Positions 1-8,919 of a stretch of 51,973 bases of DNA are shown here, piece after piece. Position 1 is the stretch's first letter, and each line of letters starts with the position of its first letter. The notes below the pieces were generated by a model. That model saw nothing but the letters and a program-made list of their open reading frames with translations. It was not told where the DNA came from and ran no database searches. Source of the DNA: Patescibacteria group bacterium (lineage in GTDB: Bacteria > Patescibacteriota > Saccharimonadia > Saccharimonadales > Saccharimonadaceae). Made by a program: the position numbers and the translations under genes. The stretch covers positions 1 to 51,973 of the forward strand of contig SCSZ01000021.1 of assembly GCA_004322265.1 (NCBI GenBank), in the 5' to 3' direction.

Positions 1-456
1 GATAGCCTGGTAACAAATGCCAAATCAAGGAACTTAGTATTCACCTACACACCGCCGAAAAACTTCCCGATACTTAATCTAGATGAAGACAAAATGCGTC
101 AGGTTATTATGAACTTTTCAGACAATGCAATTTACTATTCAACCGAGGGTACGAAAGTAAAAGTAAAATTAATAGTGAAGGGCAAAGAAGCGATTTTTAC
201 CGTAACGGATACTGGCATTGGCGTGCCACGTACCGAGCAGTCTCAGCTATTTAATAAGTTTTATCGTGCCAGTAACGCGCGCCGGCAGCGACCAGATGGT
301 ACGGGCGTTGGGCTATATCTCGCCAAGAAAGTTATCGATGCGCACGATGGTAAGGTTGTCGTTGAATCAGTTGAGGGCAAGGGAAGTACGTTTGGATTTA
401 GGCTACCGATTGATAAGTTAGCTGCCGCTAGCGATTCGAACAATCTCAACGATTAA
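1..456 (+). CDS. Sensor histidine kinase, C-terminal HATPase domain (5' truncated by window edge)
   Basis: Frame is open from base 1; N-box and G-box motifs: FSDNAIYYSTEGTKV, DTGIGVP, GTGVGLYLAKKVIDAHDGKVVVES. Confidence 0.9.
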   Translation, partial: DSLVTNAKSRNLVFTYTPPKNFPILNLDEDKMRQVIMNFSDNAIYYSTEGTKVKVKLIVKGKEAIFTVTDTGIGVPRTEQSQLFNKFYRASNARRQRPDGTGVGLYLAKKVIDAHDGKVVVESVEGKGSTFGFRLPIDKLAAASDSNNLND

Positions 457-639
457 CACGACAATGACAATCACAACGCCAGCCGCGATGAGGACTGGCT
501 TCATGATTCGTTTGTGTTCAAACCACCACTGGGAGAATTTGTTACGATTACTGGCTGAGATTCGTGTAATAATTGGCCGTGTAATTGCAGCATCTGCACC
601 CGTGTAAGCTTTATTACGTTTCTTTTTCTGCTTTCCCAT
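418..639 (-). CDS. Small basic membrane protein, hypothetical
   Basis: 73 aa ORF, lysine-rich N-terminus plus one hydrophobic helix (PVLIAAGVVIVIVVLIVEIV); overlaps the 3' end of the kinase in convergent orientation. Confidence 0.6.
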   Translation of the reverse strand: MGKQKKKRNKAYTGADAAITRPIITRISASNRNKFSQWWFEHKRIMKPVLIAAGVVIVIVVLIVEIVRIASGS

Positions 640-663
640 AATGCATATAGTATATCAGACAAA

Positions 664-695
664 AATAACCCCCGCGTATTAGGCGGGGGGTTATT
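664..695 (-). terminator. Rho-independent terminator of the LPxTG protein gene
   Basis: Stem aataacccccgc / gcgggggttatt with U-tract on the minus strand (plus-strand aaaaa). Confidence 0.7.
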
Positions 696-752
696 CGGGG
701 AATCTGAATCGCTTCAGAATCGTGAGGATCCGGTGAGAGCGGTCAGACTCGT

Positions 753-2264
753 TTAGGCTAGGGCGCGGCGGCTGCGTACGTAGTAAACTACGCTTGCAAT
801 CAAGGCACCAAGACCTAGGAAGGCAACAATGTTTTCGGTTGGGCCTGTGTGTGGCAGCTGCGGTGGCGTAACTGGAGGCGTACCAATCGTTATAGCTGTT
901 GTACAACCAGTGCTTGTCGCTTGCTTAATCGTACCGTTAACATTGACGTTAACAGTTAGACTTGGGCTGTACGATGCACTATTAGTTGGGTACGTGTGAA
1001 GAATGTTAGTTGGGTTAGTCACAGTTTGTGATGTACCGTCGCCAAAATTAATCACGTAGTTAACAATTGATGCACCGTTACTTGCACTTGCAGAACCATT
1101 GAATTTGTACTCGGTACCACTAACTAATGTTGTGGTGAGGGATGTACAAACGTACGCAGGTGTTACACAAGTTTTGTTGATAACAGCATTAGCTGTATCT
1201 TCTAGGTATCCACCGTCGGCAGTTGTGCGTTCCTTGTTTGTAAAGGTGTTAGCACCACAGACAAGGCTATCGTTATTAGCAGGTGCCTTCGCGTTAAACA
1301 CGAGGGTTGCAACTGAACCAGGCTTGTAGTTGCCTATGTTGATGCCAGTACTTGTAACGACACTATCACTGACCGTTTTACCGGGAGCAGGGAAGCTAGT
1401 GTTAGTAAGTACTGATGATCCAGGAACGTATGTGATACCTGCAGGCAGCGTATCGTTAACAACGACGTTGTACTCATTTACTTCACCAGCGTTCTTGTAA
1501 GTAATCTGGTATTGTAATGTGTCGCCTGGGTTAACGGTAACTGATTTAGACCAGTTTGTATCACCTAGTTTACGTACTTGTTTTGTTGTCTCAAATTTAT
1601 CGACGGGTGCGAACTGTGGCTTTACTTTGAAGTAAACATAGCTTGCGAACTGGAAACAACCAGGTACTCTACCGTCTGGGCCATAGTATCCAACAAGCGC
1701 ACCAGCACTTGTAACGATACTGTCTGGTAGTGGTTGACCAGTCGTGGCATATCCATTGTTCCAGATTTGTGCTGAACCAGCTTCGTAGGCAAGGTTGAAA
1801 TTCTGTGTACTATTAAAGTGAATATCATCCCAAACTTTCTGAGGGTCAGCGTTATCGGCACTTACGAAACCACTAATGGAAACGTTTGTACCGGTTGTTG
1901 TTGGAACACTTGCACTAACACGGGTGTTAGTTGCGGTTAGGTTAAGGCTTGTAGCCGCGTTATTGTGAACGTACATACGGACTAGGTATTCTTTACCTGG
2001 TTGTACGGTGATGTTGTCTTGCCATCCGCCATCACTAGTGTCCGCTGCATCTTTAACATTAACGAAATTTGTTTCGTCGCCGATTGGATCCGTTTTGTCG
2101 ATGATCGAGTTAAAAGTAATTTTGTCTGCTCCGCCAATCCCATAGATTGTACGGCTTGGTCCCCAAGCATGAAGTGATGCTGGTAGGATGATTGCAACTG
2201 CAATCATAACTACAACGGCGCTCATTCGCTTAGGAGCATGTTTGATGAGTGAAAGTATACTCAT
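753..2264 (-). CDS. Cell-surface protein with DUF11-type repeat, PKD-like region and LPHTG sorting signal
   Basis: Signal peptide; NPGDTLQYQITYKNAGEVNEYNVVVNDTLPAGITYVPGSS (DUF11); C-terminal LPHTG + hydrophobic segment + RSRRALA. Confidence 0.85.
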   Translation of the reverse strand: MSILSLIKHAPKRMSAVVVMIAVAIILPASLHAWGPSRTIYGIGGADKITFNSIIDKTDPIGDETNFVNVKDAADTSDGGWQDNITVQPGKEYLVRMYVHNNAATSLNLTATNTRVSASVPTTTGTNVSISGFVSADNADPQKVWDDIHFNSTQNFNLAYEAGSAQIWNNGYATTGQPLPDSIVTSAGALVGYYGPDGRVPGCFQFASYVYFKVKPQFAPVDKFETTKQVRKLGDTNWSKSVTVNPGDTLQYQITYKNAGEVNEYNVVVNDTLPAGITYVPGSSVLTNTSFPAPGKTVSDSVVTSTGINIGNYKPGSVATLVFNAKAPANNDSLVCGANTFTNKERTTADGGYLEDTANAVINKTCVTPAYVCTSLTTTLVSGTEYKFNGSASASNGASIVNYVINFGDGTSQTVTNPTNILHTYPTNSASYSPSLTVNVNVNGTIKQATSTGCTTAITIGTPPVTPPQLPHTGPTENIVAFLGLGALIASVVYYVRSRRALA

Positions 2265-2390
2265 ATAATTCTCCTTTATAGATTTATCTCGCAGGGTAAA
2301 TCTAGGTTATTATTAATCGTTTAAAACATTGTTACCGACTTGTTAAATAGTACAAATCAGATCATTACAAAGCGTGTCAGGGGAGTTCCA

Positions 2391-2424
2391 AAGGGAATCG
2401 ACAACATAAATGCTGGATTCCCTT
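2391..2424. other. Perfect 9 bp stem hairpin at GC-island edge
   Basis: aagggaatc (2391-2399) / gattccctt (2416-2424). Confidence 0.5.
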
Positions 2425-2455
2425 CGGATAATGCGAAAGTCTCTGTTTTTGTCCA

Positions 2456-2493
2456 AAGTGGACGCCGAGCCCGAACGGGCCCAGCGTCCACTT
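2456..2493 (-). terminator. Hairpin downstream of lipoprotein gene, possible terminator without U-tract
   Basis: aagtggacgc / gcgtccactt with inner gccc/gggc stem, 17 bp beyond the stop of the 2510-3718 gene. Confidence 0.45.
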
Positions 2494-2509
2494 ATAGACG
2501 TCCCCGGGG

Positions 2510-3718
2510 CTAGTTCACCACCCCGTCGCCACCTCCTTCATTCGGTCCAGGGGAGCTGCCCGAACTGGGTGTTGATCCGACCGGAATTCCTGAAGCAGGC
2601 GTGTCCGGAACCGTGTAGACGGTGGCGGGCGCTCCTCCGGCAGGTGCACCTTCCTTGTCAGGCTGTGCTCCTGCTGAACCGTTGCCGCCAGGCTTGTTGT
2701 TGCCCTGATGGCTGGGGTCTTCGGTGGGTAGTCCCTTGCAGGTGTAGGTACCGTTCGGCCACAAGGTCAATGTCTGACCCGGGCACAACGGCCCACCTGT
2801 TGGCGGAGTTGTCGTCGGCGGGGTAGCCGGCGGCGTGCAGTCCGGACGAGCGAAGCGGCCATCTCCCGTGTTGATCAGGATCTGGTTGACGCAGTTGCTC
2901 GGCCAGGCCTTCAGCTGGAACTCCAGAACGACGAACTCACCCACGTACTGGTACGGGCTGAGCGCGAATTCCCGGATGGTCCCGAAGGGGTTACCTCCGT
3001 CGACCATGTCCGCGTTATCCGTTGCGATGTGGTAGTTGAGACTCGTGAGACGGAGTTGTACACCGTTCTCCTTGAGCAGCTCAAGATACGCACCCACGAG
3101 GGCGCATTTCTTGGCAGTCCTCAGTTGATCCTGAGAATCTCCCGCCATCGCCGCCATTGCCCAGTCGTTGACCTTGCTGATGTCCGTGGGGAACCACTTC
3201 TTCAGCCAGGGGTTGTCCGCCTTGACGACGATGACCGCACCACTGGGCGTAACCCAGGTGGTGTGGTACAACCCTACCGCGATGTGCGCGCAGTAGTCGG
3301 GCTCGGCCAGGACGTGAGCGACGACCTCCTCCGCCGACTTGTCAGTCAGCGGATCCCGAACAGAGTCGGGCCAGATGGTCTTCGAACCGTTGCTGCCGAT
3401 CTGGAAGATCGGGAACGCCTGGTCGTTGACCTTCTTGTGGGTGTCGTAGCCGTAGTGCTGGGTGAGCGTGACGTACCGAGTCGGGTACGCCCAGTCGTCG
3501 AGAACGGAAGGAGCCTTGACCGTCGCGTGGTCGTTGGCTGCCTGCGTGTCGGCGGCGGAGCTGGACGGCGTCGGTGTGGTTGTCGAGGCGGCGGAGCTGG
3601 TGGGCGTGGGCGCCGAGGCGCCGTTGCCACCCAGCTGGAATCCGCTGCATCCCGTCAACGTGAGCGATAGTGCAACTACAGGTCCGATGAGGGCGACCAA
3701 CCCAACCTTTCGGTTCAT
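2510..3718 (-). CDS. Putative lipoprotein with Ser/Thr/Pro-rich linkers, function unknown
   Basis: 402 aa; lipobox LTGC after a hydrophobic signal; Cys-containing central domain; Pro/Gly-rich C-terminus; strongly GC-rich codon use. Confidence 0.75.
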   Translation of the reverse strand: MNRKVGLVALIGPVVALSLTLTGCSGFQLGGNGASAPTPTSSAASTTTPTPSSSAADTQAANDHATVKAPSVLDDWAYPTRYVTLTQHYGYDTHKKVNDQAFPIFQIGSNGSKTIWPDSVRDPLTDKSAEEVVAHVLAEPDYCAHIAVGLYHTTWVTPSGAVIVVKADNPWLKKWFPTDISKVNDWAMAAMAGDSQDQLRTAKKCALVGAYLELLKENGVQLRLTSLNYHIATDNADMVDGGNPFGTIREFALSPYQYVGEFVVLEFQLKAWPSNCVNQILINTGDGRFARPDCTPPATPPTTTPPTGGPLCPGQTLTLWPNGTYTCKGLPTEDPSHQGNNKPGGNGSAGAQPDKEGAPAGGAPATVYTVPDTPASGIPVGSTPSSGSSPGPNEGGGDGVVN

Positions 3719-3733
3719 TGTGTCCTCCTGGAC

Positions 3734-4183
3734 TTAGTAGATGATCTTTTTGGCGAGGTGCCCGTACAGGTACAACATGGCGGTCCATCCGACGAGCACG
3801 GCGAAGTCGAGCATCCCCCAGAGGAGAATGCCGACGTTGATCGTGTCGAAGGTCTTGGTCGCGAACAGCACGATCAGTCCCGTGACCAGCAAGGCCACGG
3901 TCGTATAGGCGATGATCGGACCCGCGAGGTTCCCCGTCTTGTCGGTGCTTGCCCAGTAGATCGCCGCGATGATCGCGACGATGATGAACAGTGCACCGAA
4001 CCCGACGAAGAACCAGAACGAGAGGCCAGCCAGGTTGATGGCGATGAACAGGAGCGGACCCACGAACACAATGCTGATCAGCGCCCACCCGAAGGCGATG
4101 CCGATCTTCTTGAGCTCGAGGGTGAACTGCTCCTTGGTGATCTTGCGCTTGGTGCCATTGGCACCGGAGGCAAACTTTGCCAT
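3734..4183 (-). CDS. Integral membrane protein, about 4 TM helices, unknown function
   Basis: 149 aa with several hydrophobic segments; AAGGAG ribosome binding site just upstream of ATG; co-directional and adjacent to the lipoprotein gene. Confidence 0.7.
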   Translation of the reverse strand: MAKFASGANGTKRKITKEQFTLELKKIGIAFGWALISIVFVGPLLFIAINLAGLSFWFFVGFGALFIIVAIIAAIYWASTDKTGNLAGPIIAYTTVALLVTGLIVLFATKTFDTINVGILLWGMLDFAVLVGWTAMLYLYGHLAKKIIY

Positions 4184-4190
4184 GATGATT

Positions 4191-4465
4191 CTCCTTTCCT
4201 CCCTGGGGTTTTGTGCGCGGATGCGCAGGGTTGCGTTTCCGCGTCTGCATCCCTAGGGAGGGTTAGGGAGCAGCAAAACAGCCCTTTATTTAGGCATAAA
4301 GGGTAATCTTGTTGCTCCCTAACGGAAGAATTAACTAACTAAAAAACAGAGATCTTTCGCGTTTTTGCTCGAAGAACGTGAAGCTCAATTCGAACAAGCT
4401 GCAAATGCAGCGTGGTGAAGTTGAACTAGTAGGGCCCACCGCACCACGCCGCATTCGAGCTACGC
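4191..4465 (-). promoter_or_regulatory. Structured 5' leader (three stem-loops) of the island membrane/lipoprotein operon
   Basis: Stems on minus strand: 4359-4465 (AATGCGGCGTGGTG/CACCACGCTGCATT enclosed by GCTCGAA/TTCGAGC), 4262-4323 (15 bp GTTAGGGAGCA...TGCTCCCTAAC), 4198-4261 (11 bp), ending next to the Shine-Dalgarno. Confidence 0.5.
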
Positions 4466-4736
4466 AAAAGACATGCATAGTAATGATCTGATTTGTTAAC
4501 TTACCTCCGCTATCCTGGGTCCTCACACCTGGGACAACTGATCTTCCTAATCTATCACAAAAGAGTCAAAATGTCAATGCTTATGTCATATACCAACGAT
4601 AAGCACAAGCATTTTTAGAAGAGAGTTCCAATCAGTTCGATTGACTCAGATTATCGTCCTCTGTATATTTACGAATAAGTGTAGTTGATGGGAGTGGCCC
4701 TGATACGCATGAGAGAACCCTGGAAGGGGTGGTCGA

Positions 4737-5054
4737 ATGGCCAAGCGAAAGCCTGCTGCGCAGGATACCCATGAGACAGCGCAACAAGCGAAAGAGCACC
4801 GGATGTACCGCGACCATGTCCATCGCATCCGGACCTCGGACAAGGACATGACCACGCGCGACCAGCGTCAGCTGTGCTACCACGCAAGCAACGCCGGCAT
4901 CGGTCTCAGCGAAGTGCTGAAGTTCGTCCTCGACCAGGATGTGGCGATCGAAGATCTGGTTCCTGATCTGAAGGCCTTGCTGCCGAAGGAGCCGACGCCG
5001 TCGCACAACTCGACCGCTGGGTTCACACCTGCTCGGCTCGTCTCGCCGGTCTAG
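4737..5054 (+). CDS. Hypothetical soluble protein of the GC-rich island
   Basis: 105 aa ORF, GGAAGG-like RBS upstream, followed by a strong hairpin and a terminator. Confidence 0.55.
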   Translation: MAKRKPAAQDTHETAQQAKEHRMYRDHVHRIRTSDKDMTTRDQRQLCYHASNAGIGLSEVLKFVLDQDVAIEDLVPDLKALLPKEPTPSHNSTAGFTPARLVSPV

Positions 5055-5089
5055 GCCGACACGATCGAGGAGTCAGCAGTATGACCCCT

Positions 5090-5125
5090 GTGTGGCACTC
5101 TTCGTATGTACGAAGAGTGCCACAC
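5090..5125. other. Perfect 15 bp stem-loop
   Basis: gtgtggcactcttcg tatgta cgaagagtgccacac. Confidence 0.65.
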
Positions 5126-5138
5126 GCCGACAAACTTA

Positions 5139-5167
5139 AGCCTCTCTAGTCAATAGAGGCTTTTTTT
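5139..5167 (+). terminator. Rho-independent terminator
   Basis: agcctct ... agaggct followed by ttttttt. Confidence 0.8.
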
Positions 5168-5311
5168 GTTACAATGCTCGGAGGTCGGAAGAGAATCTTT
5201 TGATCGATAAAGTTAGCCCCATATGAGTCCTTCGGATCATATGGGACATACATTTTTCGGAAATGAGCAAAAATATGTAAACACATTTTTGCTTCAGTTC
5301 ACTCAAAATGC

Positions 5312-5386
5312 GGTCCCATCGTCTAACGGTTAGGACACCAGGTTTTCATCCTGGCAATAGGAGTTCGATTCTCCTTGGGATCACCA
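5312..5386 (+). tRNA. tRNA-Glu (anticodon UUC), CCA encoded
   Basis: Acceptor ggtccca/tgggatc, anticodon stem ccagg-ttttcat-cctgg, T-arm gttcgattc, terminal acca. Confidence 0.95.
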
Positions 5387-5427
5387 AAGTAAAATACCTA
5401 TCAAATCGATAGGTATTTTACTTTTTT
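5386..5427 (+). terminator. tRNA-Glu terminator, 17 bp perfect stem
   Basis: aaagtaaaatacctatc aaatc gataggtattttacttt ttt. Confidence 0.85.
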
Positions 5428-5466
5428 CAGAACACCACACCAATAAATTTTTATCACCAAACTTCA

Positions 5467-5489
5467 TTTCCAAGGTTCAACCTTGGAAA
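5467..5489 (-). repeat. REP-like palindrome copy 1
   Basis: tttccaaggtt c aaccttggaaa, ends 1 nt before the RAYT stop codon. Confidence 0.85.
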
Positions 5490-5490
5490 G

Positions 5491-6114
5491 TTAGGCTGCG
5501 AGAATGTTTTTAAGCAATTTCATGTCCTCGTGCATTGTTTCGTAGTCTGCGACAAACTCGAGATACTGCTCTTTGTCATGGGCGGTTTGGACGAGTTTCT
5601 CTGGGTGTAGCCAATCGGCATGCTTGCGTCCCACAAAGTAATCAATACTAGAATATGGATACGTCCTGAAGTCTTGGCCTACGTCCATCGGGTTGAGATG
5701 AATATACCGACTGACATGCCATAAATAGCCATCGTTCGTGATGCGCGACGCTAGGAATATTCCCTCGTACAGCCCACCCGTTCGTTTGTGTTTTTTATTA
5801 AAATACATCGTATATGCAGTCATTACGCTACGCATTAAATGGACCAAACCCTCAGGGTTCTTGAGGTAACATAATAGATGAAAATGATTCGGCATTAAAC
5901 AATACGCGATAAGCTCAACTTCGTCGTCATATTGTGCAAAAGGTCGGTTGTGTTTATCGTTTTCGCCTTTAGGTGATAAATGGCGCTTGAAAAGGCTTAA
6001 AAAGTAAAATCGGTCCTCTGGGTCAAGAAAAATATCTTGTCGATTCACGCCACGGTTATAGATATGGTAGTACTGATCTGTCCCATATGTCTTGACCGTA
6101 TTAGGCTTTGGCAT
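5491..6114 (-). mobile_element. REP-associated tyrosine transposase (RAYT / Y1_Tnp, IS200-like HUH family)
   Basis: YYHIYNRGVNRQDIF, HUH motif MPNHFHLL, VSRYIHLNP; flanked by inverted REP palindromes. Confidence 0.9.
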
Positions 6115-6141
6115 AGCATAAGTATAACAAACTGTTGTAAT

Positions 6142-6164
6142 TTTCCAAGGTTGAACCTTGGAAA
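6142..6164 (+). repeat. REP-like palindrome copy 2
   Basis: tttccaaggtt g aaccttggaaa, preceded by actgttgtaatt; 28 nt upstream of the RAYT start. Confidence 0.85.
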
Positions 6165-6198
6165 GGATTAGATCTTACGGTGGTTATGGGGTGTTACA

Positions 6199-7623
6199 AT
6201 GAAAGATATGAGTCTTATATTTAAACGTACCAAAATACTGGCAACCCTTGGCCCCCCTACCAGTAGTCCGGAAATGATTGAAAAACTTGCTCTCGCGGGC
6301 GTGAACGGCTTTAGACTTAATTTTAGCCACGGTGATTACCCTGAGCGTGATGATCAAATCCAGTGGATTCGAGATGCGAACAAAAAGATTGGTAAACCTG
6401 TCGCGATTTTACAGGATTTACAGGGGCCAAAGATACGTCTGGGCATGCTAAATGAAAATACTGAGGTGAAGACTGGCGATGAAATCATTCTCGACTACGC
6501 TGCGCAGCATAGTGGTCTGACTTTTCCAATTCAGTATAATTTGGCTGAAAAAGTAAAGCCTGGTGAGCCAATTTACATCTTTGACGGTAAAGTTCGAACA
6601 ACAGTTCTTGAGATTTTATCTGATACAGCCATTAAGCTGCGTGTTGAAAACGACGGTGTTTTGATGAGCAAAAAAGGCATTAATCTCCCTGATACCGACT
6701 TCGGCGGTGATATTTTGACACCAAAGGATCTCAAGGATATCGAATATGGCCTGACGAAGGACATTGACTATGTGGCAATTAGCTTTATTCAAAGTGCTGA
6801 GGATATCAACAACCTCCGGCAGATCCTAGTTGCAGGCGGGTCTGATGCGCAAATTATCAGTAAAATCGAAACAAAAGCGGCGATTAAGGACGACATACTC
6901 GAGGAAATCGTGAAAGCCAGCGACGGTGTTATGGTTGCTCGTGGAGATCTTGCGGTTGAGGCTGGTGCAGAGGTCGTGCCAATCGTGCAGCGTCGCATTA
7001 TCGCGCTCTGTCGCAAGCACGGCAAGCTCAGCATTGTTGCTACCCAGATGATGGCTAGTATGGTTGAAAATCCTGAGCCGACCAGGGCAGAGGTGAGTGA
7101 TGTAGCTAATGCGGTCATTCAGGGGGCCGATACGGTGATGCTATCAGATGAGACCGCTAACGGTAAGTATCCTCTTGAAACGGTCGGGGCAATGAAGAAA
7201 GTAATTCTTTATACCCAAGATAACGCACCAGTCGCACCACTCCTCGACAAAATTATCAGTCTCAAAAAACAACAGGATGCAATTAGTACAGCAGCAGTGA
7301 GTCTTGCCGAACAGCTTAATGTAGCAGCTATTATCGCCGAAACTAAGTCAGGCGCAACCGCTGCAAATATTGCCGCACACCGTCCGAACCAACCGATCAT
7401 TAGTGTAACGAGTGTTCCTCGTGCCGCCCAGCAACTATCGCTCAGTTACGCGAATCGTAGCTATGTTCGTCCAGACTCAGCAGAGGCGGGGTATGATATT
7501 GCTAAGGAACTAAAAGCTCAAGGGTTCTTCGGTGACGGCGAAGTTACGGTGATTATTGTCAGTGGTCAACAGCCAGGAGCAACTGGTCTGACCGACACAA
7601 TCAAGGTGCGTGTGTTACAGTAA
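6199..7623 (+). CDS. pyk: Pyruvate kinase
   Basis: RTKILATLGPPTSSPEMI, LQDLQGPKIRLG, VMVARGDLAVE, ATQMMASMVENPEPTRAEVSDVANAV; true start may be the internal ATG at 6208. Confidence 0.95.
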   Translation: MKDMSLIFKRTKILATLGPPTSSPEMIEKLALAGVNGFRLNFSHGDYPERDDQIQWIRDANKKIGKPVAILQDLQGPKIRLGMLNENTEVKTGDEIILDYAAQHSGLTFPIQYNLAEKVKPGEPIYIFDGKVRTTVLEILSDTAIKLRVENDGVLMSKKGINLPDTDFGGDILTPKDLKDIEYGLTKDIDYVAISFIQSAEDINNLRQILVAGGSDAQIISKIETKAAIKDDILEEIVKASDGVMVARGDLAVEAGAEVVPIVQRRIIALCRKHGKLSIVATQMMASMVENPEPTRAEVSDVANAVIQGADTVMLSDETANGKYPLETVGAMKKVILYTQDNAPVAPLLDKIISLKKQQDAISTAAVSLAEQLNVAAIIAETKSGATAANIAAHRPNQPIISVTSVPRAAQQLSLSYANRSYVRPDSAEAGYDIAKELKAQGFFGDGEVTVIIVSGQQPGATGLTDTIKVRVLQ

Positions 7624-7654
7624 ATATATTAAAAAGGGTGGGTAATAGATAAAA

Positions 7655-8881
7655 ATGGGCTTTTTCAAACTGACAATTCGTGATGTGCCGCTCGATAATC
7701 AAACGGTTCTTGTGCGCGTTGACTATAATTTACCGCTAAATGCAAAAGGTCAAATCAGTGATGACTTGCGTATTCGGGCGAGTCTGCCGACTTTAGAATA
7801 TCTTTTGAAGAAAGGCTGTAAAATTGTTCTGATTAGTCACTTGGGTCGTCCCGAAGGTCGTGATAAAAAACTCAGCCTCGAACCTGTTGCTGAACGTTTA
7901 GCAACGCTGATACACAGGGATGTACGATTTATTGACGAAACCATCGGCGACAAAGCATACCAAGTCGTTAAACGTGCACCTAAAAACTCGATCATTATGT
8001 TCGAAAATCTTCGTTTCTATAAGGAGGAAGAGGCGGACGATCTGGATTTTGCCAAGAAGATAGCCAAGGCAAGCGGTGCACGCTACTTTGTCCAGGATGG
8101 CTTTGGCGTCGTACATCGAGCCCATGCAAGCACTCATGCGATTACGTTATGCATTCCGAGTGTTGCAGGACTTTTACTCGAAAAGGAATACACGACGATT
8201 ACGACTGCGATGCAGTCGCCCAAAAAGCCACTCGTTGCCGTAATGGGCGGCGCAAAGGTTAGCGATAAGATCCCCCTGATTGAACGATTTGTACAGCTTG
8301 CTGACACCATTATTGTTGGCGGTGCACTGTCTAATACATTTCTTGCACATAAAGGCGTACCCGTCGGAAAAAGCCTGGTTGAGCCCGATCAGTATAGTGA
8401 AATTGATCATATTTATAAAAAGGTTACTGAAAAGGGTGAAAGTCTGGACGACTTTATCGTTCTACCGGTTGATGTTGCTGTCGGACCGTCAACAGCCAGT
8501 AATGCTAGGCGTCGTGTTGTCGGGCTTGGCGATGTGGAAAGCGAGGATGACATTCTTGATATTGGCGATCGATCTATCGATCAGATGGTCGAGATTGTAA
8601 AGGGTGCTGGTACCGTGATTTGGAACGGCACGCTCGGTTATGCTGAAAAGCCAGCCTGGGCACATGGATCGGCTCGGTTAGCGCTTGCCCTAGCGTCCCA
8701 ACCTGAAACCACATCGATCATTGGTGGTGGTGATACAGCTGATTTCGCACTCAAATGGGATGGTCATGGTGGTAAGAGCTTTACGCACGTCTCTACCGGT
8801 GGTGGTGCGAGTTTGGAACTGATGTCTGGGGATAAACTTCCAGGTGTGGAAAGCTTGCTAGACGCACCACGTTCAAAGTAG
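7655..8881 (+). CDS. pgk: Phosphoglycerate kinase
   Basis: VLVRVDYNLPL, LISHLGRPEGRDKKLSLEPVAERL, VMGGAKVSDKI, STGGGASLELMSGDKLPGV. Confidence 0.95.
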   Translation: MGFFKLTIRDVPLDNQTVLVRVDYNLPLNAKGQISDDLRIRASLPTLEYLLKKGCKIVLISHLGRPEGRDKKLSLEPVAERLATLIHRDVRFIDETIGDKAYQVVKRAPKNSIIMFENLRFYKEEEADDLDFAKKIAKASGARYFVQDGFGVVHRAHASTHAITLCIPSVAGLLLEKEYTTITTAMQSPKKPLVAVMGGAKVSDKIPLIERFVQLADTIIVGGALSNTFLAHKGVPVGKSLVEPDQYSEIDHIYKKVTEKGESLDDFIVLPVDVAVGPSTASNARRRVVGLGDVESEDDILDIGDRSIDQMVEIVKGAGTVIWNGTLGYAEKPAWAHGSARLALALASQPETTSIIGGGDTADFALKWDGHGGKSFTHVSTGGGASLELMSGDKLPGVESLLDAPRSK

Positions 8882-8919
8882 TACACTAACAGTAATAACC
8901 ATAAGTAATATGTAGATAA

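Noticed and set aside
3029-3670. 213 aa plus-strand ORF opposite the lipoprotein gene
   Set aside because: Shadow ORF caused by GC-rich codon bias; low-complexity Arg/Val/Gly composition and no RBS, while the minus-strand ORF has a signal peptide and lipobox
3342-4250. 302 aa minus-strand ORF spanning both island genes
   Set aside because: Out-of-frame overlap of two better-supported genes; His/Arg/Gln-rich translation typical of a frame-shifted GC-rich sequence
3758-4306. 182 aa plus-strand ORF in the island
   Set aside because: Antisense to the membrane protein, Asp/Glu/Arg-rich shadow translation
4262-4323. GTTAGGG...CCCTAAC hairpin as an integron attC site
   Set aside because: Core sequences are in the wrong order (attC needs RYYYAAC...GTTRRRY) and no integron integrase is visible
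5312-6164. Full integrative element between tRNA-Glu and pyk
   Set aside because: No integrase, no duplicated tRNA 3' end; only the RAYT and its REP palindromes are supported
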